From assembly GCA_965178125.1 (NCBI GenBank), contig OZ237757.1, positions 868,001-932,000 on the forward strand: a stretch of DNA of 64,000 nucleotides. Reading direction: 5' to 3'. The stretch comes from Bilabrum cf. latius (taxonomy: Eukaryota > Bigyra: Bicosoecida > Bigyra > Bicosoecida). The notes beneath the pieces were generated by a model. It was given only the letters and a program-made list of their open reading frames with translations, did not search any database and was not told the DNA's origin. Shown in pieces: positions 25,004 through 37,430 of this stretch. Both the position numbers and the translations under genes were made by a program. How positions within the stretch are numbered: the stretch's first letter is position 1; each line of letters opens with the position of its first letter.

Positions 25004-25334
25004 ATCGCGGTCTTGACTTGACTGGCTTGGCATAGTTTTCCGCATCATGTGCCATACAAGCAAGGAATAAATAATACATGGCAGTGGCAGCGCACAGCAC
25101 AATACACGCCAGGCACAGCTCACTTGGTCCGTGGAGGACGTGGACATGGATAGGTCAGCGGCATGCAACTCTCAGCGGACAGAGACCAGACAGAACGAAG
25201 GGGCGAGAAAGAGTCACCCACAGAGAGGACAATCCCTGCCCCCATCCGGTCGCCGACCGCTGGCCGTGGCTTGCCGCCGCACCAGCCAATTCCCCTGCCT
25301 CTGCCTCGTGCGCTCCATGTCTACATCAGCCCGA
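25004..25334. other. Convergent intergenic region
   Basis: Short stretch between the stop of the K+ channel gene (+) and the SNARE gene (-). No gene, repeat or RNA is recognised. Confidence 0.5.
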
Positions 25335-26110
25335 TCAGCTATTCTTCTTCTTGTCGCCGCCCAGGAACAGCCAGTAGAGCACAAACAGGTCGATGACAAA
25401 CAACAGCCCGATCGCGATCCAAAGGAGCAGCCGATTGCAGCAGCCCGTACATAGCATCTGCAGGAGGCGCTCCCTCGCCTGCCCGGTGAGCCCGATGACG
25501 TCCTCCGAGGCCTCGTTTGCTCGCTCCAAGGACTGGTTCTGGTCTTGCAAGCGGGCAGTCGTCGCCGTTCCGAGCTCTTTCGTGCTGTTCATTAGGGACA
25601 TTGTTTCGTGAAGTCTAGCGGTGCCTCGGTCAAGGGATGCATCGGCATCCCCCTGTCGTCGTCGCTTCTCTCGGTCCGCCTTGCTGGCGTCGTCTCCTAG
25701 CAAGGCTTTTCGGTCGGCTATCTCGGCATTTTTCTGAAATGTGCGCCGGTTTTGATCGATTTCATTCTAGTGCCTATCCATTTTCTGGCGGAGCTATCTT
25801 CTTTGCCTCGTGCTAACGCTGTTGATTACGTCTCGCATCTCGCTAATAGCTGCACTTGCGCCCCTTTCCGCTTGAGTAAACTCCGTACGAATCTTTGATA
25901 GTTCACCTGATTCACTTACTGTCTGCGAAACAACTTCAAATGCGTGCACGGCTGCCAGGCAGGTTGCAACGATTGTAAGCAAGTCGGCAATGCATGCAGC
26001 AGCAGGATACTTACGCGTAAATCAGAGATCAGACGCGCCATTGTGGCACAGTGTCTATCAACTGTCTTGTCAAGGTCATCAAATTCTGTCATCGGCGATA
26101 CGCCCGCCAT
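25335..26110 (-). CDS. Vti1-type Qb-SNARE
   Basis: Two exons, 26110-26015 and 25922-25335, join in phase 0 (donor CGC/GTAAGT, acceptor TTTCGCAG) to give 227 residues, the usual Vti1 length. The N-terminus (FDDLDKTVDRHCATMARLISDLR) matches the Habc-type domain of Vti1. The SNARE motif runs from LDRGTARLHETM through LGTATTARLQDQNQSLERA, followed by a C-terminal membrane anchor (NRLLLWIAIGLLFVIDLFVLY) and a basic tail. It should act in Golgi/endosomal fusion. Two in-frame TAG codons (25794-25796, 25767-25769) sit between the Habc and SNARE regions. The second aligns with a Lys in plant Vti1, a polar position that suits Gln. Without UAG readthrough the protein would lose its SNARE motif and anchor. 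Membrin/Bos1 is the less likely alternative. Stop is TGA. Confidence 0.8.
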
Positions 26111-26381
26111 GGAACCACACTTTGCAGACCCAACAAAACACTCGAGCAAGATTTTTTTGGCTATGAAAAGTGCACGCCACCTCCAAACGACGTTCCCGGG
26201 CGCTGCGCGGAAAGGCGCTGCAAGACAGTCTGCGGCATGGGGGATTCAAGCAAAATTCGTAAATATCGGTGCCTCACACGCGAACATGGCATGCGGGCAT
26301 TGAAATGCTGATTCTTAATTGCCTCGCAACACGCCACTGCCAGGCCGAGTCCTGCCCTCCTCTTCCCCCATCGCACCCCGC

Positions 26382-28337
26382 TCATCGCGTGGTCACGATG
26401 TCGTCAATCTTGAGAATCATGCTGACCGTCTCAGTGGCAAGGCTCAGCGCGCTGGTGGTCACCAGCAGCGGCTGCACCACGTTCTCCGCCAAGATGTCCG
26501 AGATGACGGCCTTCCTGACGTTGATGCCCGCCGACTTGATGCCCTCGGCGTGCTGCTTCCTGAGCTCCGTCACGATGTGGATCGGGTGCATGCCCGCGTT
26601 CTCCGCCAGCGTGTAGGGGATCACCTCCAGTGCCTCCGAGAAGGCCTTGGCGCAGTATGCGTCCGTTCCCTCGAGTGTCCTGGACCACTTGCTGAGCTCG
26701 AGAGCCATCTCGCTCTCGGGAGCCCCACCCCCCGCGATGAGGAAGCGCTTCTTGACCAGGGCGCGCACCACGCACAGGGCGTCGTGGAGGGACCTCTCCG
26801 ACTCGTCGAGCACCAGCTGGTTGCTGCCACGCACCACCAGGCTGCAGGTGGGGCAGGGCTGCACCACGTCAGTCATGCGCACGCACTTGCGCCCGTTGCC
26901 CAGATCCGCCTCCTCCACCAGACCCGCGGTGCCCAGCTTGTCGGGGGTCAGCGAGTCGATGTGCGCCACCGGCTTGCACCGCAGTGTCCTGCAGATGAAA
27001 TCCACGTCGTCCCTCTCCACGTTGGTGACCACCATGATCTTCATGCGGGCCAGGAAGAGCAGGCTGAGGTCGTTCACCGCGTCCCTGAGGATGCTCTTCT
27101 GCACGAGCACCACGTTAGCCCCGCTGTCCTTGATCTTCTTGCACATGCCCAGGATGTGCCTCCTCTCCTCCTTGAGCACGCGGTCCATGTCGCGATAGTC
27201 GCTCACCACCGTGGTGCCATCCATGTCGGTCTTGGGGGCCGACAGGTGGCACTGCAGGAGGGCCACCTTGGCGTTCTCTACCCTCGTGGGCGCCCCCGCG
27301 GTGTGGCTCGCCCTCCTGTTGAGCACCACCCCCTGCACCAGCTCCGCGTCATCGATGGTACCCCCGTGCACCTTGGTGACCTTGACGTCCCTCAGGTCCA
27401 CGTTGGTGGCCGTCTCGGGGTCAATCACGCTGAGCACGGCGTCCACGGCGAGGGGTGCTAGTTTCTCGGAGTGGATGCTGATGACCTTGGAGGCCAGAGA
27501 CGTGGTGGCTGCCTTGACTAGCTGCTCCCTCTCGGTGAGCTTGACGGGGATGGCGATCTTCTCCAGGAGCTTCTCGGACTGGGACGCGCAACGCTGGAAA
27601 GCCTCGCTGATGCGGGTGGGGTGGATTCCCTTGGCCAGCAGCTTGGAGCACTGATCCAAAAGAGACCCGCAAAGCACCACCACGCTCGTGGTGCCGTCCC
27701 CTGCTTCGATGTCCTGGGACTTGGAGAGCTCCACCAGCATCTTGGCCGTGGGGTGGAACACCTGCATATGGCTCATGATCGTGGCGCCGTCGTTGGTAAT
27801 AATGACCTCTCCGTCGGTTCCCTGGATCATCTTGTCCATGCCCTTGGGCCCAAGGCTCGTGCGAATCGCATCGGCCACCGCTGCGGGAAACGAAAAAGAT
27901 GGTGCTCCGAAACGTAACGACAGGTTGGACGAAACGACCCCGGCAGTTTGATTGGTCAGTACGACAAAACAAGCTCGCCCAATCGGACGATAGGCCGTTG
28001 CCACTTCGAGGTCAGGGCGCCAGGGGCGCCGCGAATTCAAGCGGTTCTGGGCTGCTAGTGCACCACGATGCACAAGCCTCAGATGCGACAAACTGGCTAG
28101 TATATATTAGCGATGACCAAACAATGTCGCATGAACGCCCGTGGTGGCACCAGTAGGCGCTCAGCAAAAAATTAGCCTGGCAGGCACCAGTTGACGGCCA
28201 AGCCGCTTACCTTTCGCGGCAATAATGTTGCTTGTTCTGACATCCTTCTCCTTCTCCCTGGTGTCGAACCGTTCACCACGCTAACTTTTACTAGATACAG
28301 CAGAAGCCTTCAAAGCAGCACCGCCTGCAGCAGCCAT
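26382..28337 (-). CDS. CCT4: T-complex protein 1 subunit delta (CCT4)
   Basis: One of eight paralogous subunits of the cytosolic chaperonin that folds actin and tubulin. Exon 1 (28337-28211) and exon 2 (27880-26382) join in phase across a 330-nt intron (donor AAAG/GTAAGC, acceptor TCCCGCAG) to give 541 residues, matching the family length. The junction reads SNIIAAK then [18 protein letters not shown], typical for delta. Other signatures are [13 protein letters not shown], the ATPase motif GDGTTSVVV and the C-terminal LKIDDIV. Exon 1 contains a TAG at 28283-28281 (codon 19), in the N-terminal segment before [12 protein letters not shown]. The ATG, the splice donor and the conserved SNI-AAKAVADAI run are on either side of it, so the TAG must be decoded for this essential subunit to be made. 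Stop is TGA 26382-26384. Confidence 0.93.
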
Positions 28338-28786
28338 GATTTCGAAATTGAAGCCGAGCTCGCTGCACGAACATTTAGTAGCGTATACATTCTGTCACAA
28401 ATATGATTTAATTCTTTCGTTGCTTGGGTATCTGGCTGAATACATATATGCCGAGGATATAGGTACCATAATCACCATAGGATGTCGCCTCCAAGGGTCA
28501 TGGAATAGGCCCCTCAACCGCGCGATCAATCCACCCGTCAAGCGCACCCATCGTCCCGACTGTGCGAAGATACACAGCTTGGGACGAGGAGGAAGCCACC
28601 CCCCCGGGTGTCGATCCCCATCCACGGGGGAGCCCCTGCCTGTCCCACACCCCACATCCCGCCGGGAGGCAGGCAGGGCGCTGGCAGACCGCACCCTTGG
28701 ACACACACACACACACACACAAACCAGCCAGCCAGCCGCCCTCCCTTTCCGTCCCCCCCCCCCCCCTTCTATCGAAGTAGACGAGG
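28338..28786. other. Intergenic region
   Basis: It lies between the start of CCT4 and the stop of Rab1, both on the minus strand, and contains a (CA)10 microsatellite and a C tract near 28755-28768. No gene is recognised. Confidence 0.5.
28701..28720. repeat. (AC)10 microsatellite
   Basis: Ten uninterrupted AC dinucleotides in the region downstream of Rab1. Confidence 0.9.
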
Positions 28787-30184
28787 TCAGCAGCACCCCC
28801 CGCTGGACCTCGTGTCCACGGACTCCCCCCTGCCGAAATCGGCCTTGTCACCCTCGTCCGCCTCTTCCTCCTCTTCCGCGGGCGCAGACGCGATCCTCTC
28901 GGAGATCTCCCCCGCGAGTGTCTCGAAGGACTGGGTCACGTTGAGGTTGTCCTTGGCGCTCGTCTCGAGGTATGTCATGCCGTTCTCCTCGGCGAACTCA
29001 GCGGCCGTCTCGGCGGACACGGCCCGCTTGTCGGCGAGGTCGCACTTGTTGCCGATGAGGAGCTTGTTGACGTTCTCGCAGGCGTAGTTGTCGATCTCCT
29101 GCAGCCAGTCCTTCACGTTCTCGAACGACTCGGCGTCCGTGATGTCGAAGACGATGATGATGCCGTGCGCGCCTCGGTAGTACGAGGCTGTGATGGTGCG
29201 GAAGCGCTCCTGACCTGCATTATGTAGTGGATTGCATCGCATACGGGGTGGGGGGGATGGAGGTGAGAGGGGGAGGGGGGGTTAGATAGGAAAGGGCGAG
29301 GGTGAGAAAGGCTCGACCCCAATGGCATGCCCTCTGTACCGCCATTCAGCGAACAATGAGCGCATACTATGGCTTTGGCAATGAAGCAGTGGCAATTCTT
29401 GCGAATTGCTTTCGACAGCCTGGGCCGCAGTCGAGCACACGTGCCATTCAATGGCTCGCCAAGCCCGGGGACCGCTCGCCGGCGCGCAGCCCCAATGGAA
29501 CGCAGCTGGGGACAGGTCACGTCTCACCTGCTGTGTCCCAAATCTGCAACTTTGTGATCTTGCTGTCCTACTCGATAGTCTTAATCTTAAAATCGACGCC
29601 AATCGTAGATATAAACTGGGACGTGTAGGTGTCGTCCGCGAACCGAGTGAGAATGCTACTCTTGCCTACGCCGGAATCTCCAATCAGCAACAATTTGTAC
29701 AAGTGGTCGCTGCGACGGATCCGAAAGGAATCTAAAAGATGATGAAATAATGCCCATTTGGACTGCACGCTACGATTGCTGCACGGCACCAAAGGTTCAT
29801 CTTGTCGCCCAGGGCGGTGACGAAACCACCTTCTCGACCTAGAATGCTCAGGAGGCACGCTCCAATCATACAAACCAGTTTCACAACGAATCGAAAGAAA
29901 CAGTCGCTACAAGTTCCTTTGATACGCTCTGTGCGTCGGTTCAATAGTGAAACAGATTAGCCACATGGCTCGTACGTTACAACCAAGCCGGCCAAGCAAA
30001 CTGAATACTCCAGGCCGTACACAGATCCTGAGCACAACATACTGCTTATTTATTACATATGGCGCCCAGACAGCGCGTGAGCGGTCGCATTGCTAAGTTG
30101 AGGCTGACACGGACAAGCAGGCAAGCACTGTGCAAGGTCCTCCGATTCTCTATGAAAACCACAGCAAACTCACTAGTGCTCCAT
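28787..30184 (-). CDS. RAB1: Rab1/Ypt1-family small GTPase with UAG in the interswitch
   Basis: ER-to-Golgi transport GTPase built from three exons: 30184-30174 (only 11 nt, encoding MEH and two bases of Tyr), 29709-29528 and 29214-28787. All junctions are in phase and give 206 residues. Motifs: [17 protein letters not shown] (P-loop), effector region [35 protein letters not shown], and a C-terminal GGCC for prenylation. An in-frame TAG at 29570-29568 falls between KTIE and [15 protein letters not shown]. In known Rab1 proteins this residue is Gln in plants and Leu in animals. Termination there would remove the G domain after about 40 residues past the P-loop, so the codon must be sense. Stop is TGA 28787-28789. 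Confidence 0.95.
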
Positions 30185-30534
30185 GCCGCCATCACCAGCA
30201 GCTGCCATATTTGAAACCGGGGATACTTCTCTAGCTGAAAGAGCGGGAGAGTGATGAGCGCTTTTCTGCGAGGACCGACAAGGCTGCATCTGTTTTTTCA
30301 CGGTTTTGTAGCGTGCAGTATCAAGCCAAGCGACGATTTCATCGTGTAGAACGACGACTGTGATCGATATAAAGAAATTCTACTGCGTGATTCTAAGTAT
30401 TGTGTTGTATCAATACGGTAGACCGGGGAAGATTGCGGTTACCAACCGGCTGCAGGGAATTTTTTTTGCGAAGAGCACTCAGTTGCAGTCGGGGGTTCTT
30501 CATATCCTGGTTACAGCGAAAGGCTACTTGCTGA
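30185..30534. other. Divergent intergenic region
   Basis: AT-rich spacer between the 5' ends of Rab1 (-) and the PPP4R3 gene (+), presumably with both promoters. No gene is recognised. Confidence 0.5.
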
Positions 30535-33500
30535 ATGCAGCCCAGTAATTTCATGAACTATGGTGGTTAGGACGTGCCATCAGAAGTTGGTGAATCGCGA
30601 GGGATGCAAAAGACATAGGCATCGTCGGCTGAGTATGCTGCTCGCTCCCATGCTTCACCACCAACTAGCACTGATAATCACGCATTGGACGGAGAAGGAC
30701 TGGCATCGCTAGCACCGACATTACCGAGCACTACCTACAGCGAAGGGGCTGCATCAATGGTTGGAAGAGGTCCAGCAGGTGGTTCTGTGAATGGCGACGG
30801 GCTAGCACCAGCAAGCGCTCCCGGTGACGGCAGCGCACCTTAGCAGGAGCCGCGGAGCTTGGGTGCATCAACACTTTCTGTGACGTCAAGCCAGTCAGCA
30901 TCCGCTTCATCAGCCTCTGCGTCATCGTCTTCATCGTCGTCCTCCTCTGCGGCCACCACAGGTGCACGGCGTGAGGCTGCCAGCAGTACAGGCATAGCCC
31001 CAGGCAACGCACCGGCCTCGCCATTCGAAGTATCCAGTAGCAGAGCTGTAGCACCAGATCCTAGCGAATCGGGCGCGCGAACTGATAGCCGCAGCAGTCG
31101 CAGTCCCACGCGAGATCCGCCCACAGACAAGACCGCTGCGGCAGAGCAGACACTGTCGCAGTCGCAGTCTCAGTCGCAGGCGCAACAACAGCAAACGAAG
31201 CAAAGCGAGGAGGTAGAGCCTGAAGACCTGGACGCCGCGCTGCAGCAGGCCCACCTGGTGAAAGTGTACAGGACGGGCGTGGCGGCGCAGGACGAGTCGC
31301 AGCAGCAGCCGCAGCCAGCGCAGAAGTGGAAGGACGCAGGGGTGGGCTACATGCTTGGCTGGGACCTGTGGAGAGCAGGGGCGCGCAAGGGCTGGCTGGC
31401 CCCTCTGCTGCCGCCGAGACAGCGTCATGGCCAGGGAGGTCCTGGATCTGGCACTGGCACTGGCATTGGGTCTGGATCAGAGTCGAGTTCGGGCGAGGGG
31501 TTGGACGGCGTGCAGCAGCTGCTCCGGGCCACGGCTGGGGTGCCTCAGTTCCGTTTGCTTGCGTTGCGCAAGGCGGGCCTTCGGCAGGTGCTGCTGTCGG
31601 ATCCCTTGGTGGGGCGCTGGGGAGTGGAGAGGGGCGGGCCTGAGCATGCCTTCCGGCTCGACGCGAGCCCCGCGGCGGCCGGGACCGCAGGGGACGGGCA
31701 AGGGCAAGTTGGCTCGGGTGAGTAGTCGAGGAGCGAGCTGGACGAGGCGGAGGCCAACTGGGTGGACGTGCTGCGGCACAGGGGTTTGGACCATCTGGCA
31801 TAGCGGGCGAGCAGGGCGGGCGCGTACGGGATGCAGTCGGTCACCTTTATTCTGTGGAGGTCCGGGCCCATGAGGAGGGCGGGCGTCAACTAGAGTCTGG
31901 GCAGGACGAGGCCCAGCCAGTGGCACGAAGGCCAGTGCGACGTGTCTCTGTCCTTCAACGAGAGCGGGGGCTGTGCTGCGGTGTGGAGGGGGATCGTGGC
32001 AGCGGTGGCGGTGGCTGGTCTGCAGGCCCTGCAGAGGCAGAGGCAGAGGCAGGGAAGGGTGCCAGGTGCGCTGGAGAGTCTGGGGGGATAGGCGCCTATG
32101 GAAGATGGTGACATGCTGGATCTGGATGGCGATGAGGAGGAGGAGGAGGAGGAGGGCGAGGACGAGATGGAGGGGGGCGGGGATGGGATGGGCGCTGTCA
32201 GCATGGAGGCTCTAGCTGCCGCTGCTGGGCTTGAGGGGGGGGTTGGGTCCCCCCCAGGAACTGAGGGGAGCGGGTCAGGCCGCGGGGGCAGTGGTAGTGC
32301 GGGTGGGGAGGGCGGGGAACAGAGCCTAGATCGTGTGCGGGGAAGCTCAGGGTTTGGGCAAGCAGCAGCACCACGATCCGCAGCCACAGCCACAGGCGCT
32401 CGCAGGCAGCACCGCATGGAGCCCTCGGGGGAGGATGGTGCGGATCATGAGGACGACGAGGGGGACACGGATGACGAGGGTGAGGGCGCGGGTTTGGCCG
32501 TGGGTGGGCGGAGCGCAGATGGAGAGGAGGGTGAGGGCGAGGCGTGGATGAACAAAGACTGGAGGGAGGACGGGTACAGCGAGCACGAGCACGCGACGGG
32601 TGGTGGAGAGCATGCGGGGGGCGGGATGGACATCCTGGGGCATGTGCGTGGGAGTGTCATGGGGCAGAAGCAGGGATAGGGAGTGCGTCGGCGGGGGGCA
32701 GGGCGGCAAGGGCGGGGAAATCAGCCGGGGGCTGGTGGTGCAAGCGCTCGCAGCAAGCGGCGTCACGTGGATCCGCTATCGAGACAGGTGCCAGTGAAGA
32801 AGAAGAAGAAGGGAAATCTCGGTGGCAGAGGAGACTAGGACGAGGAAGAGGACGATGAGAGCGCGTTCAGTGACGAAGACGACGAGGCCGAGGCAGGGCT
32901 GGACATGATGGGAATCGTGACAACGTTCGGCAGCAGGGCGGACGCGAAGAAGAGGAAGAGGCAGAAGGAGTACCTCAGCACCAGGTGGGTCCCCACGCCC
33001 AGGCACATGCGGGAGCTGCCCGACCCCTCCCCCGATGCGGGCGCCCTCGAAGATGTGCTCCGGGTGCTTGACGAGGCCTGCGAACCCACTGACCGGGAGG
33101 AGCTGGAGCTGGCGCAGGAGATGCCTTCGGGCGGGGTGCTCGCCAGGCTGCAGCAGCGCAGCCAGGTCAAGGAACAGCACTGGCCCCAGCGGCTCGTCAG
33201 GAACCAAGTCAGTTTCCTGAGGGCAGTGCCCGGCACGCTGGCCGCGTTGGAGCGAGCGGGGGACGAGCGCGGGCTGATGCTGCTGGGCCGGGTCGTGGAG
33301 CACGCCCTTGGTGTCCCCGAGCAGCAGGTGGTGGAGGCCTGCGTGTCGGACGAGGTGTGGCCGGGCATCCTCGGAGCCATGGAGTGGGCCCCGCTGCACC
33401 TGATCGCGGAGCAGCGGACGGGGCACGACGGGGCGCGGCGGTGGGCCCTCCGGAGGCACGGGGCGGACTCGCCCGCGGGGATCGAGGCAAGGGCCAGGGC

Positions 33501-34571
33501 CAGAGCGGGGGCGGGGGCACGGGGTTTCGCAGCGACGGGGACGACAGCCGGGGTGGCGTCGTTGTCGTCATCGGCAGCTGCCGCGCCGGGGAGTCCTGGG
33601 TTGGCAGCCTTCACGCGTGTGAGCGGCGCGCCTGGCTCTGGCTTTCTAGCCGGGGAGCCTGCCGTGCTGCCCTCAGCGGCGCCTGCCAGCCCCACCCCTG
33701 GCCCTCCTTCTGGCTCGCAGCACCCCCTGGCCGCGTGGATGGTGGCGCCCCCTTTGCCCTCGGGCAAGACCGCACTCAGACGGCCGGCCGTGCACCTGGG
33801 TGCAGAGGCGGGCAGCCACGCGAGCCGGCCACTCGGCGCGCACTCCACGGCGAGGCTTGCAAGCAGCGTCGGTAGCGGCACAGTTTTGTAGGAGTCCAGT
33901 GACGCCGCGCTGTCCACCACCCCGCCACTGACCGCTTTGGAGCCGCCGGTGGTGCTGCCCACGCAGCTTACCCTGGGCCCGGCCCCCCAGGTGGTGTCCG
34001 GCGTGGGCGCCAGCCGGCCCCACTTCCGTCAGTTCATGCGCAGGCTGCAGTGGAAGGTGGGCGGGAGGGGGCTCTCTGAGGAGCTGCGCGCCACCTCGAT
34101 GCGGTGCCTGCGCCTGCGGTTCCTCAGCGAGAGCTTGTTCCCCAGGTCGCTGGACGACCCCGTGCACCAGCTGAGGAACAGGCTGCTGCAGCAGCAGGAG
34201 GCCCGACTGGTGCTGGGGGTGGTGATGGAGGCGGAGGATGAGGCGCGGTGGAGGCGCAGCATCCGACTGGGCACCCAGCTGCAGGACTACCTTCGTGACA
34301 GCGGAGACAAGGCAGCGAGGGACGGGGGCTCCACCCCAGGTACGGAGGGGGGCCGGGTCAGGCAGCGGCCCTGCTTCCTGACGTCTCTACTGAGGCAGCT
34401 GTGCCTCGCCAGGCTGCCCCCGCCCGACCTGCGCACCGTGCCAGAGGACGTGGAGCGGGATGTGGTGGCCCTGGGGGGTTGGGAGGGGGAGGGGGACGGG
34501 ACATCGCCGCTGCTGGGCCTTCCAGAGGCTTCTCTGCCCCGGGTGCAGCCGGGCGAATCGCGAGGGGGGGC

Positions 34572-34609
<38 letters not shown>

Positions 34610-37398
34610 CGGCGAGGCTCCCGCGCTCCGATGGTGCCCGACCACGAGCTGGAGCTGGAGCAGCGGCAGAGCCGGCGGTTGTAGGAGGGTGCGCCCGCAA
34701 GCGCGGGATCGATCCCCAGCTGTACCCAGTCACGGCCCAGCTGGCGCTGCAGAGGGCAAGGAGGGGCTTTCAGCTGGCGCAGGAGGCGGCTGCAGACAAG
34801 GACCACGGCCAGGAGCAAGGGAGGAGTGGGCATGGTGCTCATGCCGGTGCTCCCGGTGCGGGCCGCCACCAGAGGAAGAAGCCCCTGCTGGTGCTCCCGC
34901 CGCTTCCACGCAAGCCGAGGTCCATCGGGCGGAGGCGCAGGGACGCAGACGGCGCCTCTGCTGGAACCGGCGAGCTATCTGGCGGGGGGCAGCTTACCCC
35001 CAGCAGCGCCGGGATGGGCAGCATGGGCGGGATGGGCCCTGCTCGAATGGGGAGGGGTCCTTCCACCCCCATGAACCGGGGTTTCTCGGGGGGGGGCCTC
35101 ACACCCATAAGCGGGATGAGGGGGGGCACGGGCACCCCGGGTGCTGACATGCACGGGGCGGCACCGCTTGGTGGTATGGGCAGCGCAAGCGCCCCGGAGG
35201 CCACCCCGCTGCAGGCCAGCGCGCCCCAGGACGCTCTCCGCACCCTGCACGCGCTGGCGCATGCTGCCAACCGCAGCGGCATGGCGGAGTACCGCCCCTC
35301 TCTGCTCCAGCGGCTGGTGGAGTGCACGCCCCTCTTCGTTGCTGCGCTGGAGCCCTTCCTGGCCCCGCATGGTCTCTCCCACGCAGTCACCGCCCGGGCC
35401 CTGGACACGCTGGCGCTCGCTGCCAACGCGGTGCCCAGGGCCCTCCGGCAGCACGTGCTCCGCATGAGCGACGTCACGGAGCTCAGGGTGCCGCCCTCGC
35501 ACGAGCAGAGCGGCGACCCCGTGCGGGCCTGCGTGCGTCTGCGGTGGTTCCAGGCCTGGGTGCGCGAGAGGAAGAGGGGGGCGGAAGAGGAGGAGAGGAG
35601 GCTGAGGAAGGCGCTGGGGGTTAGCCCCATCACGTTCGAGGGGGAGGAGGGAGGTGGCGGTAGCAGGGCGGTGCAGGCGGGAGGGTCCCCCAGGGGCAAT
35701 GAGCTGGCGGGATCCAAGCGGAAGCGGATGCAGTCGCAGTCGGGCACGGGCTCTGCGAGAAAGAGCGAAGATAGGCCGGGCCTTGGCGCAGCCGGGCAGC
35801 GGCAAGGGGAACGGCCCTCTGGGACAGCCTCCTCCTCTGGTCTGTCCATGCAGAGGGGCGGTGCGGGAATCGCTTCACCTGGTGGTATCGTTGCGTCTCG
35901 GTGGCAGCACGCGGGGGAGGAGGGAGAGGGGGGGGCGTCAGACGGCGATGCGGACTCGAGCCTGGATGGATTCAGCAGGAGCTCAGAAGACGCCTCGGGG
36001 CCCAGGGAGGCATCGAGGGCCAGCACGAGCATGGAGCAGGAGCGGTCGGGCCAGCGTGCTACGAGCACTGGCAGCACAGAGACGAGAGGCACCGCGGGGG
36101 CAGAGAGGAGGTCGGGAAGCGGGTCGCCATCCAGGAGCAGTGAGCCGTCGGAAAGTGCATCGCACGGTGGTGCAGCCGACGGCCCGGACCGCAAGAAGCG
36201 CAGGACGGAGGCAGGGGCAGTCAGGGCGGAGTCAGCGGCTTCGGCGGCGTCCAACACGGCGGTGCTGGGTGGCATGGTGCTAGCAGATGGTACAAATGAA
36301 AAGGCGGAATAGGTGCTGCGCGGGGACTAGGATTCAATCGAGGGTGCATCATCCGGAGCTGGAGCTGCCGCTCTCGCCACCGCGAGTGCAGCCGATGCTG
36401 CTGCTGCTGCTGCTGCTGTGAGTGCTGCTCGCTCCACTCGGGGGGTTGAGGAGGCCCAGCTGAGCCCCCTACAGCTCGCGGTGCAGGCGTGGCGGCGCGC
36501 AGTGGCCCCTCTCCGGCCCCAGAGCCCGCTGGCTCTGCTCAAGGCAGCTGCGGCTGGCACCGGCACCGGCACCGGCCCCGCCAGCAGCGGTAGCAGCAGC
36601 AGCACTGGTGCTGGTACGGAGGCCGATCGACAAGCAGCCACGATGGCAGCCGAAGAGGAAACAGGCGCCGACATGCGCGGGACCAAAGCGAAGGATGACA
36701 AGGAGGAGAAACAGAAGGAACAAGAGGAAGAGGACCCTGCTGTGCTGTTCGGGCGGCTGGCAGTGGGGGAGAACAGGGACGCTGCCGAGCTGCTCGAGGC
36801 CCGCTCGACTGGGCTGGTGCGGCTGGGGGCAGGGGACGGTCTGATGCCGCTGCTGGGGCGGTGCCTCGTGGACTCGCCCGATGACACGGTGCGCCGGCGG
36901 GCCCTGGAGGTGTTGGACACGCTGGCCAAGAGGGACGAGGCCCCGCCCGAATCGGCCACTTACCCCGGATCTGCCAAGCGCCACGAGTGGGACGCGTTCG
37001 CAGGCTGCGCGCAGCAGGGCCACTACTGGGAGAGCTGCCTGGAGGGACTCAGGAGGCCACAGCTGACGGGGGCTGCGCCCATCCGGGTGGGAGATGCCGC
37101 GAAACTGGCGCTGTGGCTGGCCCACAGGGAGGGCGCCACGGACCAGGGGCTGGGGGAGGACCGGCGGGAGGAGGACGAGGAGGGTCTCGGGGACGACTCG
37201 GTAGGGGCGCCAAGGCACAGGCAGTCACTGGCAGGCGCCAATGAGAATGGGGGCGCTGGGCGCTCGGGTGCGCTGGGGGATGTGGAGCAGGTGAAGCGAG
37301 ACATGCACGCCCGGGCCCTTGAGCTGATGTGGTGCGGCCTGATGGGAGACGAAGAGGCGGCGAGGGTGGGCCGCAGGGCGGTGCGGCTTGACGAGAGG

Positions 37399-37430
<32 letters not shown>

